From positions 27,977,896-28,041,895 of the forward strand of contig CM043960.1 in NCBI GenBank assembly GCA_014529385.2: a DNA stretch of 64,000 nt, read 5' to 3'. The stretch is from Adiantum capillus-veneris (taxonomy: Eukaryota; Streptophyta; Polypodiopsida; Polypodiales; Pteridaceae). Both the position numbers and the translations under genes were made by a program. The notes under the pieces were generated by a model that was not told the origin of the DNA, searched no databases, and saw only the letters and a list, made by a program, of their open reading frames with translations. Of this stretch, positions 1 through 8,978 are shown one piece after another (the stretch's first letter is position 1; every line of letters begins with the position of its first letter).

Positions 1-2360
1 TTTTTGGGCTGATTCAGGCTTTAGGTTACAATTTGGGTAGAATGTCCAACATAGGTAGCAATTGATGTCCAAATGGGTTGAAAATTGGTATATGGGCTCA
101 TTGCACCATGGTATTGGCTCCCATGATGTCATTCTTTGCACAGAAGGCTAAACTTATGCTCGAGACATCCTACGCGTAGGATGTCTTTTCATCAAAATGA
201 CATGGAACTTGTTCTGTGGGTTGTCCTTGGCCTATGGAACATGGCCATGTTCTTGGATTTGAATTTGGACAAGATTTGATGCTTGTAAGGCTCTGTGAGG
301 TGTTTTTGGGCTCAAAAAGTGTATCTTGAAGGTGTTGGGGGTCAAAAGTGATTAGAATGGCTTCAAACTTGATATATGGGCTCCTGATGATGAGATAATT
401 GGATCTCGAATGATAAAACATCCCTTGCATGCCAAAAAGGTCAATTAGACATCCTACGTGTAGGATGTCTATTTCATCATTTTTTCTCCCTGACCACACA
501 GATTGTTTGCTGTTGGTGAATGTGTTGTGCAAGTTTCATGGGATTTGGACAAGATTTGGTAGGTATTTGGCCCATTATTGCCTCTATGCCGTAACTTTGT
601 GTTTTTCCATGCATATGAGGTCAAGCTTGGTTCAAATGTGATGAAACTTGGTGTATGGCTTGTAAATGTCATTCAGAACATGTGCATGATAAAAAATGTT
701 GGAGTCTCTGCCAAAAAGTTCCCTTGAGACATCCTACGCGTAGGATGTCTCCTGGTGATTTTTCCAGTGCTAGTGCTCCCAATGCTTGCCCTTTGCTCCC
801 CTAAGTCCCTTTTGAGCCTAATTTCAACAAAAAAGTCAAATGGATAGAGTATAAATCCCTGTGTGGAGTTCAGGGCCTCCGAGCCGTTTTCTGACTTTTG
901 GAGTGCTTTTTGGCGATGAAATTTCTCGATGTTGATCTCCATAGCTTCCCAATCCCTTGGGGATCCTTGGCGTATGGTTTTTGTCGACTTTGGCTTCACC
1001 AGAGCTCCATTTGGCAATTTGTCACTCTAGAAGCACCCGTGGTTGCATTTACATACCTTTGATGATTTTTGGTGGTCTACCACCATAGGACTTGGTTGTT
1101 GATGGTCTAGGAAAGCCGCTCGTGAAGTTTGGTGGCAAACGGACTTGCGGTTTGGCCACAAGTGCAATTTGACGCTTTGTGTGTCTGATGCCGTTTCTGA
1201 AGTTTATTGCCGCCTCGGGTCACTTTTTGGTCATGAGGGTCATATAGACTTGTCGAGCATGTCGAGATGCTCCTACCCATGAATTTTGGTAGCATTTGGT
1301 CACCGTTTCGCCGATTTCCCATTTGGTGGCCTCTTGCGAGTTTCTGGGAATTAGGGTTTTCCCCGATGGTTTCCTACTATCTTTGGCTATCCAGGACTAG
1401 TCTCCTAGACTAGGGTAAGCTGCCGATGAAGTCTTGTTGCTTTCGGGTTAGCCGTTAGGCCGCCGTCTCTACCTGTAGGTCTCTACCGCTCGCTTTGTGT
1501 GTGACCCCTACGCTAGTTTTCGCGACATAATGACAAACATGCGCGAAAAGCTCAAGGTGGTGAGGCTACCTCTCATGTCTGGAACTGGTCGGGTAGTCGT
1601 GAGCATCGTAGAAGCTGCTGGAAGGTCGATCGGCTCTAGGTGGCAGAAGCTCTCTCTATAAAGTCAATAGTGAGAATGAGTTAAAAATGGGGTGAAAATT
1701 TCTTATAATGGAGGTCCCCGAACCACTTTTCATGAAATTTGACATGTGCTCCTATCTTCTTGCGAGATGCGGTTTAGGCTCAAAAATTTCTTGATTTGGA
1801 CTCCATTTGCTCTGTTTACCAGAAATTTGGCATTTCGGTCAAAACCTGGCCAAAACACGCTTTTCGCTCCAGTCTCATAATTGCACCCCCACTGTACCAT
1901 AGGTTTTCCTATAGTCATTGATCATCACCATATTTTTTGTTTTCCATTACGACTGTTTTTCACATGCTTTTTGTATTTTTTAAGTTTTCTGCCGAAAATT
2001 AACAAAATTAAAAGGAAAATAGAAAATCAAACCTAGAAAATCCCCAAAAATCGTAATAAATCACAAATATCACCGCAACACATTATATACACTCACATGA
2101 AATTTTTATAGCCGGATTTCTTTGTTTTATTAATATTTTGTCTGAAAAATGGCTATTTCTACTTATATACACACACCTAGGGGCTTGATTTGGCGTTTGG
2201 CCCCATAAACCTGTAGCGTCATGCTGTATAAGGGCATATATACTTCGGTTACTCCAGAAAATTTTGCAATCAAACAACAACCCTTAAAATAGTCGAAAAT
2301 CATGCCCTTTTTTGTTGTTTTTGTCATTGGTTCTGCATTTGAGAGTGCCTCTAGACTGCC
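1..2360. other. Non-coding flank beyond the 3' polypurine tract of the host element
   Basis: No credible coding region is visible here. The stretch lies beyond the polypurine tract (2361-2373) of the minus-strand host element, so it should be its 3' LTR or the sequence that replaced it. It does not obviously match the probable 5' LTR at 25870-27482, so its LTR identity is unproven. It holds three copies of a 24-bp palindrome in its first 750 bases (separate entry). The ORFs that can be read in it are short and show no family motif. Confidence 0.5.
163..750. repeat. Three 24-bp palindromes spaced about 280 bp apart
   Basis: Copies lie at 163-186, 447-470 and 727-750. The half-site is AGACATCCTACG and the second half is its reverse complement. 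Copies 1 and 3 are perfect palindromes; copy 2 has one central mismatch (TACGTGTA). Start-to-start spacings are 284 and 280 bp. Sequence between copies is only loosely similar (for example 'gccaaaaag' shortly before copies 2 and 3), which suggests an old, eroded tandem repeat whose palindromic core has been kept. Confidence 0.9.
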
Positions 2361-2373
2361 TCCCCCCCCTCCT
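2361..2373 (-). promoter_or_regulatory. Polypurine tract (PPT) of the host element
   Basis: On the minus strand this reads AGGAGGGGGGGGA, placed after the 3' tail ORF, as expected for the plus-strand primer site of an LTR element. The flanking sequence aligns with that around the tract of element 3 at 57876-57888 (shared CGGACGACT-like and CTAGGA segments), which supports the assignment. The LTR start immediately beyond it is not clear because no TG dinucleotide directly follows. Confidence 0.6.
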
Positions 2374-2540
2374 AGCTGTAGTCCTCCCGGACGAAAAGGT
2401 TTTGCCTCGGAGTATGTGCCGTGCATAGGTTGAAAAAGTTGTGCTAATGCCTGGCTGCTTAATGTGGCCCTACTTTATGCATACTCGGTCAATGCATGGA
2501 AAAATTAATGCTGTGCAAGAGAAGGGAATAAGTAAGATGC

Positions 2541-3760
2541 TTATTGGCATTTGCCGTCGAGGTTGCTTGCTTTCTTTGCAAGTAACAACTGTAACTCTAC
2601 TGCTCTCTGTTTAATTGTCTTTTTTGCAAAGGGCAACTGCTTTGCCGACACTGTTGATGGAGTTGTAGCTGCTTCTAAGGATAGAATTGGCTGTGATGTA
2701 ATGGCTATGGGCCTTATGACCTTGGCTTTACATTGGTATTTTGTTGTTGCCGATTTTTGTAGATGGTTTGGCTCTTTCTTGTTTTCCGCTGGTTTGTCTT
2801 TCATCGGCATCCACATATGTCAGATTTCCTTTTTGAAATGCCGATGTCTGCTTTCCATTGTTGCTTGTACTGAAGGTAATTCCTTTTGCTTTTGCTTTGG
2901 TATCCAAATGTGAGTGACATTTGGGTAACATGGCTAAGCATTTTCTTTGGGATCCATATCTGTTTTATGACCTTGGGTTGTGGTTGAACCATCTGCTTTG
3001 TTGGAATTTTGTAGTTGCATTGTTCTCTGTCTGCCATGGCATTTCTATCCTTCCACATCCATACTTGTTTACCTTGTTTTGGTAGCCTAGATCTTTGTAT
3101 TGCGGCCGGTGACTTCATATGTCTGTAGTTAGCATGGTTGGCTTTTACTTGATTGTTTTTCGCAGGTATCATGTTCTTTAATGGCATTTGTGCTTTGGGC
3201 TTTGTTTCCAGTGATTGCATGGCTTGCTGTTGATCATGCTGGTATTGCTGAGCAAAAGCTATCACCTGTTGTTCATGTTCATGCTGAATTTTGACCGCCT
3301 TTGCTTTCCAATCTATCTGCACATTGTACTCTTTTTGCCAAGGTTGCCCCAGCATCATTGGGTGTTGTGTGCTTTCATCTGTCACCGCATAGAATTTGTG
3401 TGGGTAAATATATTGATGTAGCTGTACATGCAATATAGTCCATCCCAATGTTTTCAATGGGTGTGATGTGCTACTTTCTAGCACTTGAGGAGTAGGATGA
3501 AGTTGATCTGTCACTTTGAGCTGTTGGTATAATCCGTAAGAGATTAAATTTGCTTGAGCACCCGAATCAAGCAATGCTATTGATTCAACTTGATTGCTAC
3601 CCACTTTGACCGCAATTATTAGCTCTAGTATTTCCTCCTCCAACTTCGTTAGTCGAATGGCATTGATTCTCAATGGTGGTCCACTTTGTTGTTGTTGTCG
3701 TAGAAGCCATCTTTTTGAAATGCGTTCTTGTGCTTCGGCTTGAGCTTCCTCCCGTAATCT
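2541..3760 (-). CDS. Post-integrase ORF with a second retropepsin-like domain and a basic Q/K-rich tail
   Basis: This ORF follows the integrase C-terminus in the same frame after a single TAG stop (3759-3761); no zinc knuckle or gag lies between. After a charged linker it has a retropepsin signature LLDSGAQANLIS (catalytic D-S-G) and about 80 residues later the C-terminal signature MLGQPWQ followed by IDWKAKAVKI. Together these are the usual two ends of an LTR-element aspartic protease. After residue ~140 comes a basic, Gln/Lys-rich tail with a KQVWMWK...KQIWIPKK pattern. The reading frame is open from 3758 to about 2801, and a further segment (2541-2816) continues in another frame. It differs clearly from the protease in the normal position (6924-7529), which has LDSGAGVAIA and ILGRPF. 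The tail is homologous to 57280-57735 in element 3. Function is inferred: protease-like, role unknown. Confidence 0.7.
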
Positions 3761-4024
3761 CTATTTTTCCTTCATTCTTTGTTTTCCTTGATGAATTTGT
3801 TGGAGCATCTCCTGTGTGAGTGGTATATGATACCTCCTCAGTCGACATCCACTAATCCAGTTTGGCATTTCTTCACCTGCTAATGTAGCAAGCTTGACAG
3901 CTCCACTTTGTGATAGATCACTAATCACAAATGGTCCCATCCCTCGCTTTTTAAGTTTCTTGGCATGTTGCTTCAAGGTATAAACAAGTACATAATCACC
4001 TGTTTTGAACTCTTTCGTATGCAC
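3761..4024 (-). CDS. Integrase C-terminal GPY/F-type domain (remnant)
   Basis: The 87-residue segment reads DYVLVYTLKQHAKKL, then KRGMGPFVISD, then GAVKLATLAGEEMPNWISG and RLRRYH. This is the GPY/F module found at the C-terminus of Ty3/gypsy integrases, which binds DNA. No chromodomain residues are seen. It sits directly downstream of the integrase core remnants and is followed after one stop codon by the second protease-like ORF. Confidence 0.8.
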   Translation of the reverse strand: MHTKEFKTGDYVLVYTLKQHAKKLKKRGMGPFVISDLSQSGAVKLATLAGEEMPNWISGCRLRRYHIPLTQEMLQQIHQGKQRMKEK

Positions 4025-5212
4025 ATGTTTGTCAAAAAATTCCTTTTGTCTTCTCTTTTTAGCATAGATTGAAGCGACAGCTCATAAGCGGAGTTCATCT
4101 AGCTTTTCAAGATCATCAATCCTTGAAGAGAGCTCATGCCCTGTCCATTCCAAGCTTTTTGCTACTCATAGAGTTGGGATTAAAAACTCTAAGGTAGTAT
4201 AGCATTTAGGCCAAATACCATGTTGTATGGTGTTGTTCCTATTGATGTTTTGTAAGCTACCCTATATGCCCATAGTGTTGAGTGTAGCTACTGATCCCAA
4301 TCTATTCTTCATTCTGACACTATTTTAGTGAGAACCATGCATAGTGTTTTATTTGTGGCCTCAGCTTGCCCATTGGCCTGTGGATGGTATGGTGCGGATT
4401 TCCTATGTATGACCATGAATTCCTCTAGCAGATATTCAATGACTTCATTGAGAAAATGTGTTCCACGGTCACTGACAATTTCTATTAGTAACCCGTAACG
4501 TACAAAAACATTCTCATATAAAAAATTGTACCGTGGTGCGTGCATCATCTTTTTGTGTTGCTTTGGCTTCGACCCATTTTGTGAGATAGTCCGTAGCCAC
4601 AATGATATATTGGGTATGGGTGCGATATGCAGGGGGTGATATAGGTCCCACAAAATCAATGCCCCATTTTTCAAATGCTCTTGCTCCCATCATTGGCCAT
4701 AATGGCATCTCATCTCTTTTTATTGGCATCTTGGTGCATTGACATGCATCACAACGCTTTACAAACTCTTCGGCATCCATGTGAAATGTAGGCCACCAAA
4801 TTCCTGCACTTAAGAAAATTTTTGCCCTCTTATCGCCCGAAAAATGGCCTCCACTTATTCTGCTATGTGCATGTTCTAGAATCAACAGGTATTCGCTTTC
4901 ACTTGCACAGATTCTAAGTTGATTGTCCTTTCCCCGCTTATAGAGTTGATTCCCAATTAACTGAAAGTCACGTGCTTCCAGCTCTATAGCTTTTTCCCGT
5001 GCTTTTGTGATGTTCTCAGGGAACTTCCTGGTGGTTAACAATTCAATGATATATTGACTCCATGCAGGTGCTATGTTTACCTGAAACAAAGTTGCATGAT
5101 CCACTGGTCGTTTGGCACTACATATAGTACAATTGATAACATAGGAATGTGTGTCCGCATACATAGTTGGCCAATAAACCGCTAACAGTTTCAGTCTCTG
5201 GTGTGTTTTCAC
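4025..5212 (-). pseudogene. Ty3/gypsy integrase (zinc-binding and catalytic core), frameshifted
   Basis: The H2C2 zinc-binding region is visible (HAHSRISGGH, then CDACQ). The catalytic core follows with GIDFVGP (first Asp), then after a frameshift near 4514-4674 SDRGTHF (second Asp) and HPQANGQAEATNK (Glu). A further piece reading LWAYRVAYKTSIGTTPYN is typical of the end of the core and lies between 4309 and 4025 with several stop codons. The enzyme would insert element cDNA into the genome. Two frameshifts and stops make this copy inactive. It lies between RNase H and the GPY/F domain, the normal gypsy order. Confidence 0.88.
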
Positions 5213-5298
5213 TATTGAACAATAAAATGCACAACCCTGGACATGTGCCTCTTCAAGGTAGCACTCGAATTCTTCCGGATTTATACATAATCGTAGGA

Positions 5299-5880
5299 TT
5301 AGGTCGGATCCAAGATGATATTATCAAACGTACTTCCACAGGAAAGAATGCTAACAATTTCTTGAGACCATTTGGGTACCATTTCAATGTTGAAAAGATA
5401 AGCATCTGGTATGTCATCATCTACTCCTTCAGGAGCTTCCCCATTGTGTATCCTTGAAAGATGATCCGCTCGTAGATGGGTTTTACCCTTTTTGACCACC
5501 ACTATGAAGTCAAATTCTAGCAATATAATAAACCAGCGTACGATTCTCCCTGTATTGCAAGGTTTATTTACTAGGTACAAAAGAGCTTGATGATCTGTGA
5601 AGAACACAAATTTGTTTGCAAGCAAATAATGCCGAAATTTCTTTACAGCATAAATCATTCCTAACCCTTCCCTCTCGGTGGTTGTGTAGTTCTTTTCTGC
5701 ACTGTTTAACTGTCGTCTCGTATAGAAAACTGGAAAATCCATTGTTCCATCTCCAGGTTGAGCTAGAATACTTCCAATGGCATATGCTGAAGCATCAATG
5801 TACACATGGAATATCTTTTCCCAATCTGGTGCCTTTAGTACAGGTGCTGATATAAGGTTTTCCTTCAGCTTTTCTATGAT
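5299..5880 (-). pseudogene. RNase H domain of the host element
   Basis: The reading begins with the RT-RNase H connection (EKLKENLISAPVLKAPDW), then VYIDASAYAIGSILAQ (first Asp), EKNYTTTEREGLGMIYAV (Glu), FFTDHQALLYLV (Asp) and HLRADHLSR. These are the standard Ty3/gypsy RNase H motifs. The enzyme degrades RNA of the RNA/DNA hybrid during reverse transcription. Only one RNase H is present. The RT domain that should precede it is missing: just upstream, after about 40 residues of protease-RT spacer, the sequence jumps to this connection. Confidence 0.88.
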
Positions 5881-6221
5881 GGTATATTCATGTTCACCTT
5901 TTTTGACTCCCCTTTACCATCGCTATCTTCTTCAGTGGTCCATATCTCTCTCAAAGACCGTTTCAGTTCTTGGTATTTCTGTTTACGCTCCACTTTGGTC
6001 CATTCTTGGTTTTCTGTTGTTTCTTTTTTTTATTTTTGAGATTTTGTTTTGGTTTTAGCTTTTCTTCCCTATTTTATTTCCTCTCGCATTCGTTCTATTC
6101 GATTTTTTGAGAATTTTCTTGATATTTGATCTTTTACACAATCCTCTGCTCTTACAAGCATCAAATAGTGAGTTTTACCTTTTATCCTGGGCATCAGGTT
6201 CTCTCTCGCTATGTTTCCTGC
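5881..6221 (-). other. Deletion junction: spacer remnant where RT should be
   Basis: On the minus strand this holds a fragment reading TKVERKQKYQELKRSL, then IWTTEEDSDGKGESKK. It aligns with the segment just before RT in element 3 (KMERKVKYNDLKRALKK, 56640-56760). Immediately after it, the RNase H connection begins. All seven RT motifs, including the YxDD catalytic block, are absent. An internal deletion between the end of the spacer and the end of RT explains this. Confidence 0.75.
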
Positions 6222-7529
6222 TCATTTTCTCCTATAGCGTTCTTGGCATCTAGGGTGTTGATTAGCAAAATCATAAAACTTGATATTCTCGGCTTCATTT
6301 CCATGCTCACCTGAGGCGTCTGAACACTCATTATCTGCATCATCGTTTACTTCCAATTGTTCAGAGGAGTTGTGAAACTCTTCTTGTTCCGGTGGTTCTA
6401 CCGTCTCCTTTTCTAGTATAACGCTTACCATGTAATAGGGTAACACATCATAGCCATCCTTATCGCAAAATTTTGCTGTTGGACTGTTGGTAATGGTATA
6501 GACATCCAATGTTGTTGGTATGTGTTCCCATTCTAGAGGTTCCAAGGCATCTTCAGGGAAAGGTTCCGGAATATACTCCTTGTCCTCAATTGCTCTTTCT
6601 AAGATGCATTCCTCTCTTCTTAAGCTACCACAATGTGAAGCTCCGCACATCCATAGATCTTTTGGTTGCCCTAACCATGCTGGTAGTTCTGATCCTGCTA
6701 TTGTAGCCGAATCAAACTCTTCCACAGGTGTTTGGTTGACATCTTTGTAGCTATGGTCTTTCAGGTGTATTTTAGTTGTCGTTTTGTCATGTCTGAGGTA
6801 TATGTGGTCATAACCCCAATCTTGAACCATCTTCAATTGTCGCATGAATGGTCGTCCCAAGATGATCTCATAATTGTTCTTTTTGTCAAAATCGAATATT
6901 GCAAATGTATGCTCATACTCGATTCAGCATGAAGTGACAATTACTTTTTCTAAGAGTCCTAGAGGCTTCTCTATGAACCCATCTGCCAATTGCAATTTCA
7001 TTATGGTAGCTCTCAAAGCTGGTTTTTCCCATTTTTTCAAGATTTCTTTTGTGGCGATTGCAACCCCCGCTCCACTGTCAAGAATAGCCTTGGAAACTAC
7101 TCCTTGGAATTCTATTGGTAGCGTGGTGTTTCCGTCTTCTCCCTCGCAATATTCTCCAATCTTATTCAATGGTACTGGCCTAATGTTTAGTTGAGGTCTG
7201 TCCAACTCTCTGATCCCTTCTTGTAGCTTCAAGGTGGGGTCTTTCACTCCAAATTTTTCTAGGCATTTTCCTACTGTGGTCCACATGTTTGGCCTTAACC
7301 GTAGGAGTTCTCCTAACATGATTGTGCATGCCACCGGAGTGGATAACAACTCAATCAATCCTTGCGAATCCATCACCTTGTTAGAAGAAAGTCTTTGAGA
7401 TGGGATTGATCTCACTTCCGACTTAGCTTCGTACTCTCCTAGGTAAGAGGGTAAAGTTCTCAATGAGTCTGGTTGGCTGTGCCCCGAACTAATAGATCCT
7501 TGGTCTCCCCCCTTGTGAATGTATCTCAA
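6222..7529 (-). pseudogene. Protease (retropepsin) and conserved protease-RT linker of the host element
   Basis: The first segment (7529-6924) contains AILDSGAGVAIATKE, the D-S-G active site of a retropepsin. After a frameshift near 6900 the second segment reads MGRPFMRQLKMVQDWGYD, the C-terminal (ILGRPF) signature. The protease would cut the Gag-Pol polyprotein. Downstream is a ~200-residue acidic linker including CGSLRREECILERA, EYIPEPFPEDALEPLEW and TKFCDKDGYDVLPYYM. This linker is matched segment by segment in element 3 (55890-56437), so it is a family trait rather than junk. The final residues lead into the pre-RT spacer. Confidence 0.82.
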
Positions 7530-8175
7530 AGTTCATTTGAGACCTTGCCTCAAATTCTTCAATAGGAGGTAAGATCACATTCTTTTCTTTTCTCGTGCTA
7601 TTCATGTGGTTACTCATCCTATTAGCCTCATTGGCCTCAGGGATTTGCTTCCACAGATCGTATAGACCGTTACAGTCCTTACCCATTTCTGCCAATATTT
7701 TAGGTTGGAACCCGTCACTTGCCCCATCGGTGGTATTTGGCACTATGATAGGCTCTCCTCTGGACTCATAGTCATTAGTGAGTCTTTCCTTTGTTTCCTC
7801 ATGTTTCTCTAATGTTGGTTGGATAGGGGTTGGAGCTGGTGCTTCATGACAATTTGCCGGTTTACCCAGCGGGTCTTCTATCAATGATTGAGCCGTCTCG
7901 ATCATCTATTTACACATATCCAACCTCTGTTTTTCTATTTTTGCATATGGATAAGTCATCCACCTTTGCTCCTGGGTTTGGTTCTTTTTAAGTCGAGCTT
8001 CATAAGCTTTTATAAGCGCATCCAACTGCTCGTTTACCTTGTCTAGCAGTACAGATCCTCTTGATCCTGCACTTTTGGGCTCTGCTATTTCCTTGGGTGC
8101 TATGGCTACTATGGTGTGTGAGCTTAAGCTAGCTAGATCCTCTAACCGCTCTAATCTGTTCTTTGTATGTTTCAA
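7489..8175 (-). pseudogene. Post-gag region of the host element (coiled/charged segment)
   Basis: Two pieces (8175-7906 and 7905-7489) share one frame, separated by a single stop codon after MCK. The first has SRGSVLLDKVNEQLDALIKAY and NQTQEQRWMTYP, matched in element 3 by SRGSVLVDKVFEPLDA and NQTQEDRWLTYP (54595-54710). The second is acidic and proline-rich. It lies between the Gag zinc knuckles and the protease. No enzymatic motif is seen; it probably belongs to the Gag-Pol polyprotein. Confidence 0.65.
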
Positions 8176-8978
8176 CTCCTTGATAGGGCTGTTTGCTCTC
8201 GTTCCTTGCTGGCCTTCCTACGGGCCTTTCTAGCTTTCCAAGTGCTTCTCTGATTTTTCGTTTCTGAACTTTGGGCATCGGTTTTTGGTTCTTCAACTAT
8301 GGGTTCGTTCGTCCTTCTTTGAGCTTGGGCCCGTGTTACTGCCTGAATAGGTATGGTTGTTTCATTTTCCGATCCTCCACTGGAAGGTACTGTTTCTAAC
8401 ATGTTCAAGGTGGTTTTTGCTCCTTTGTTCGGGTTTTTAGGGCAATCGGGAATCAAATGAGTAATTCCACATTCTGGGCAATACGCATTGACTCTAATGA
8501 TTTCATCATGAGGACAGTCTCTCAGTCAATGGTCTCCACCACACTTGTAACAGGGTCCCTTGGGTTGTTGAGGTGCTCCTTGAGCCCCTCTTTGTTGGTA
8601 ATCATGTCTCTGTCCGCCCATGCCTCCATTGGCTATGAACATCAGTGTTCGTTCATCTAAGCTATATCTTCCATCTCCTGCGGCCTGTGTAGTAGTTAGT
8701 GGTCCTTGATCCCCTGTGAACATCAGTGTTCGTTCATCTAAGCTATATCTTCCATCTCCTGCGGCCTGTGTAGTAGTTGGTGGTCCTTGATCCCCTGTGA
8801 ACATCAGTGTTTGTTCATCTAAGCTATATCTTCCTTCTCCTGCGGCTTGTGTAGAAGTTGGTGGTCCTTGATCCCCTATCATGCTCCATGGTTCTGGTAA
8901 TGAGGGTTCTTCCGGTGGCTAATAGACAAGGTTTTCCGCATATCCATTGGGATCTTCATAATATGCATGCATAGGCAC
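8172..8978 (-). pseudogene. C-terminal Gag with zinc knuckles, 3' part of the split host gag
   Basis: Reading on the minus strand from 8978, the frame gives HAYYEDPNGYAENLVY, a stop, then three tandem 27-residue repeats, then two Cys-His boxes: CYKCGGDH followed by a stop and LRDC, and CPECGITHLIPDC. Both have CX2CX3HX4C spacing, one residue shorter than the classical CX2CX4HX4C knuckle. Knuckles of this sort bind RNA in the nucleocapsid part of Gag. Element 3 carries the same pair at 54130-54255. The 5' part of this gag is at 21813-22799; the 12.8-kb nested element separates them. Confidence 0.8.
8641..8883 (-). repeat. 81-bp (27-codon) tandem repeat within host gag, three copies
   Basis: Three nearly identical direct repeats at 8641-8721, 8722-8802 and 8803-8883. 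The exact 81-bp period keeps the reading frame. Each encodes GDQGPPTTTQAAGDGRYSLD followed by ERTLMF, with a few substitutions. Element 3 has a single counterpart (YLVDENMLMF, about 54015), so the triplication is specific to the host copy. Low divergence between units indicates recent slippage or unequal exchange. Confidence 0.93.

Noticed and set aside
1-2360. 3' LTR matching the probable 5' LTR at 25870-27482
   Set aside because: The position is right, but no shared stretch was seen by eye; an alignment program is needed.
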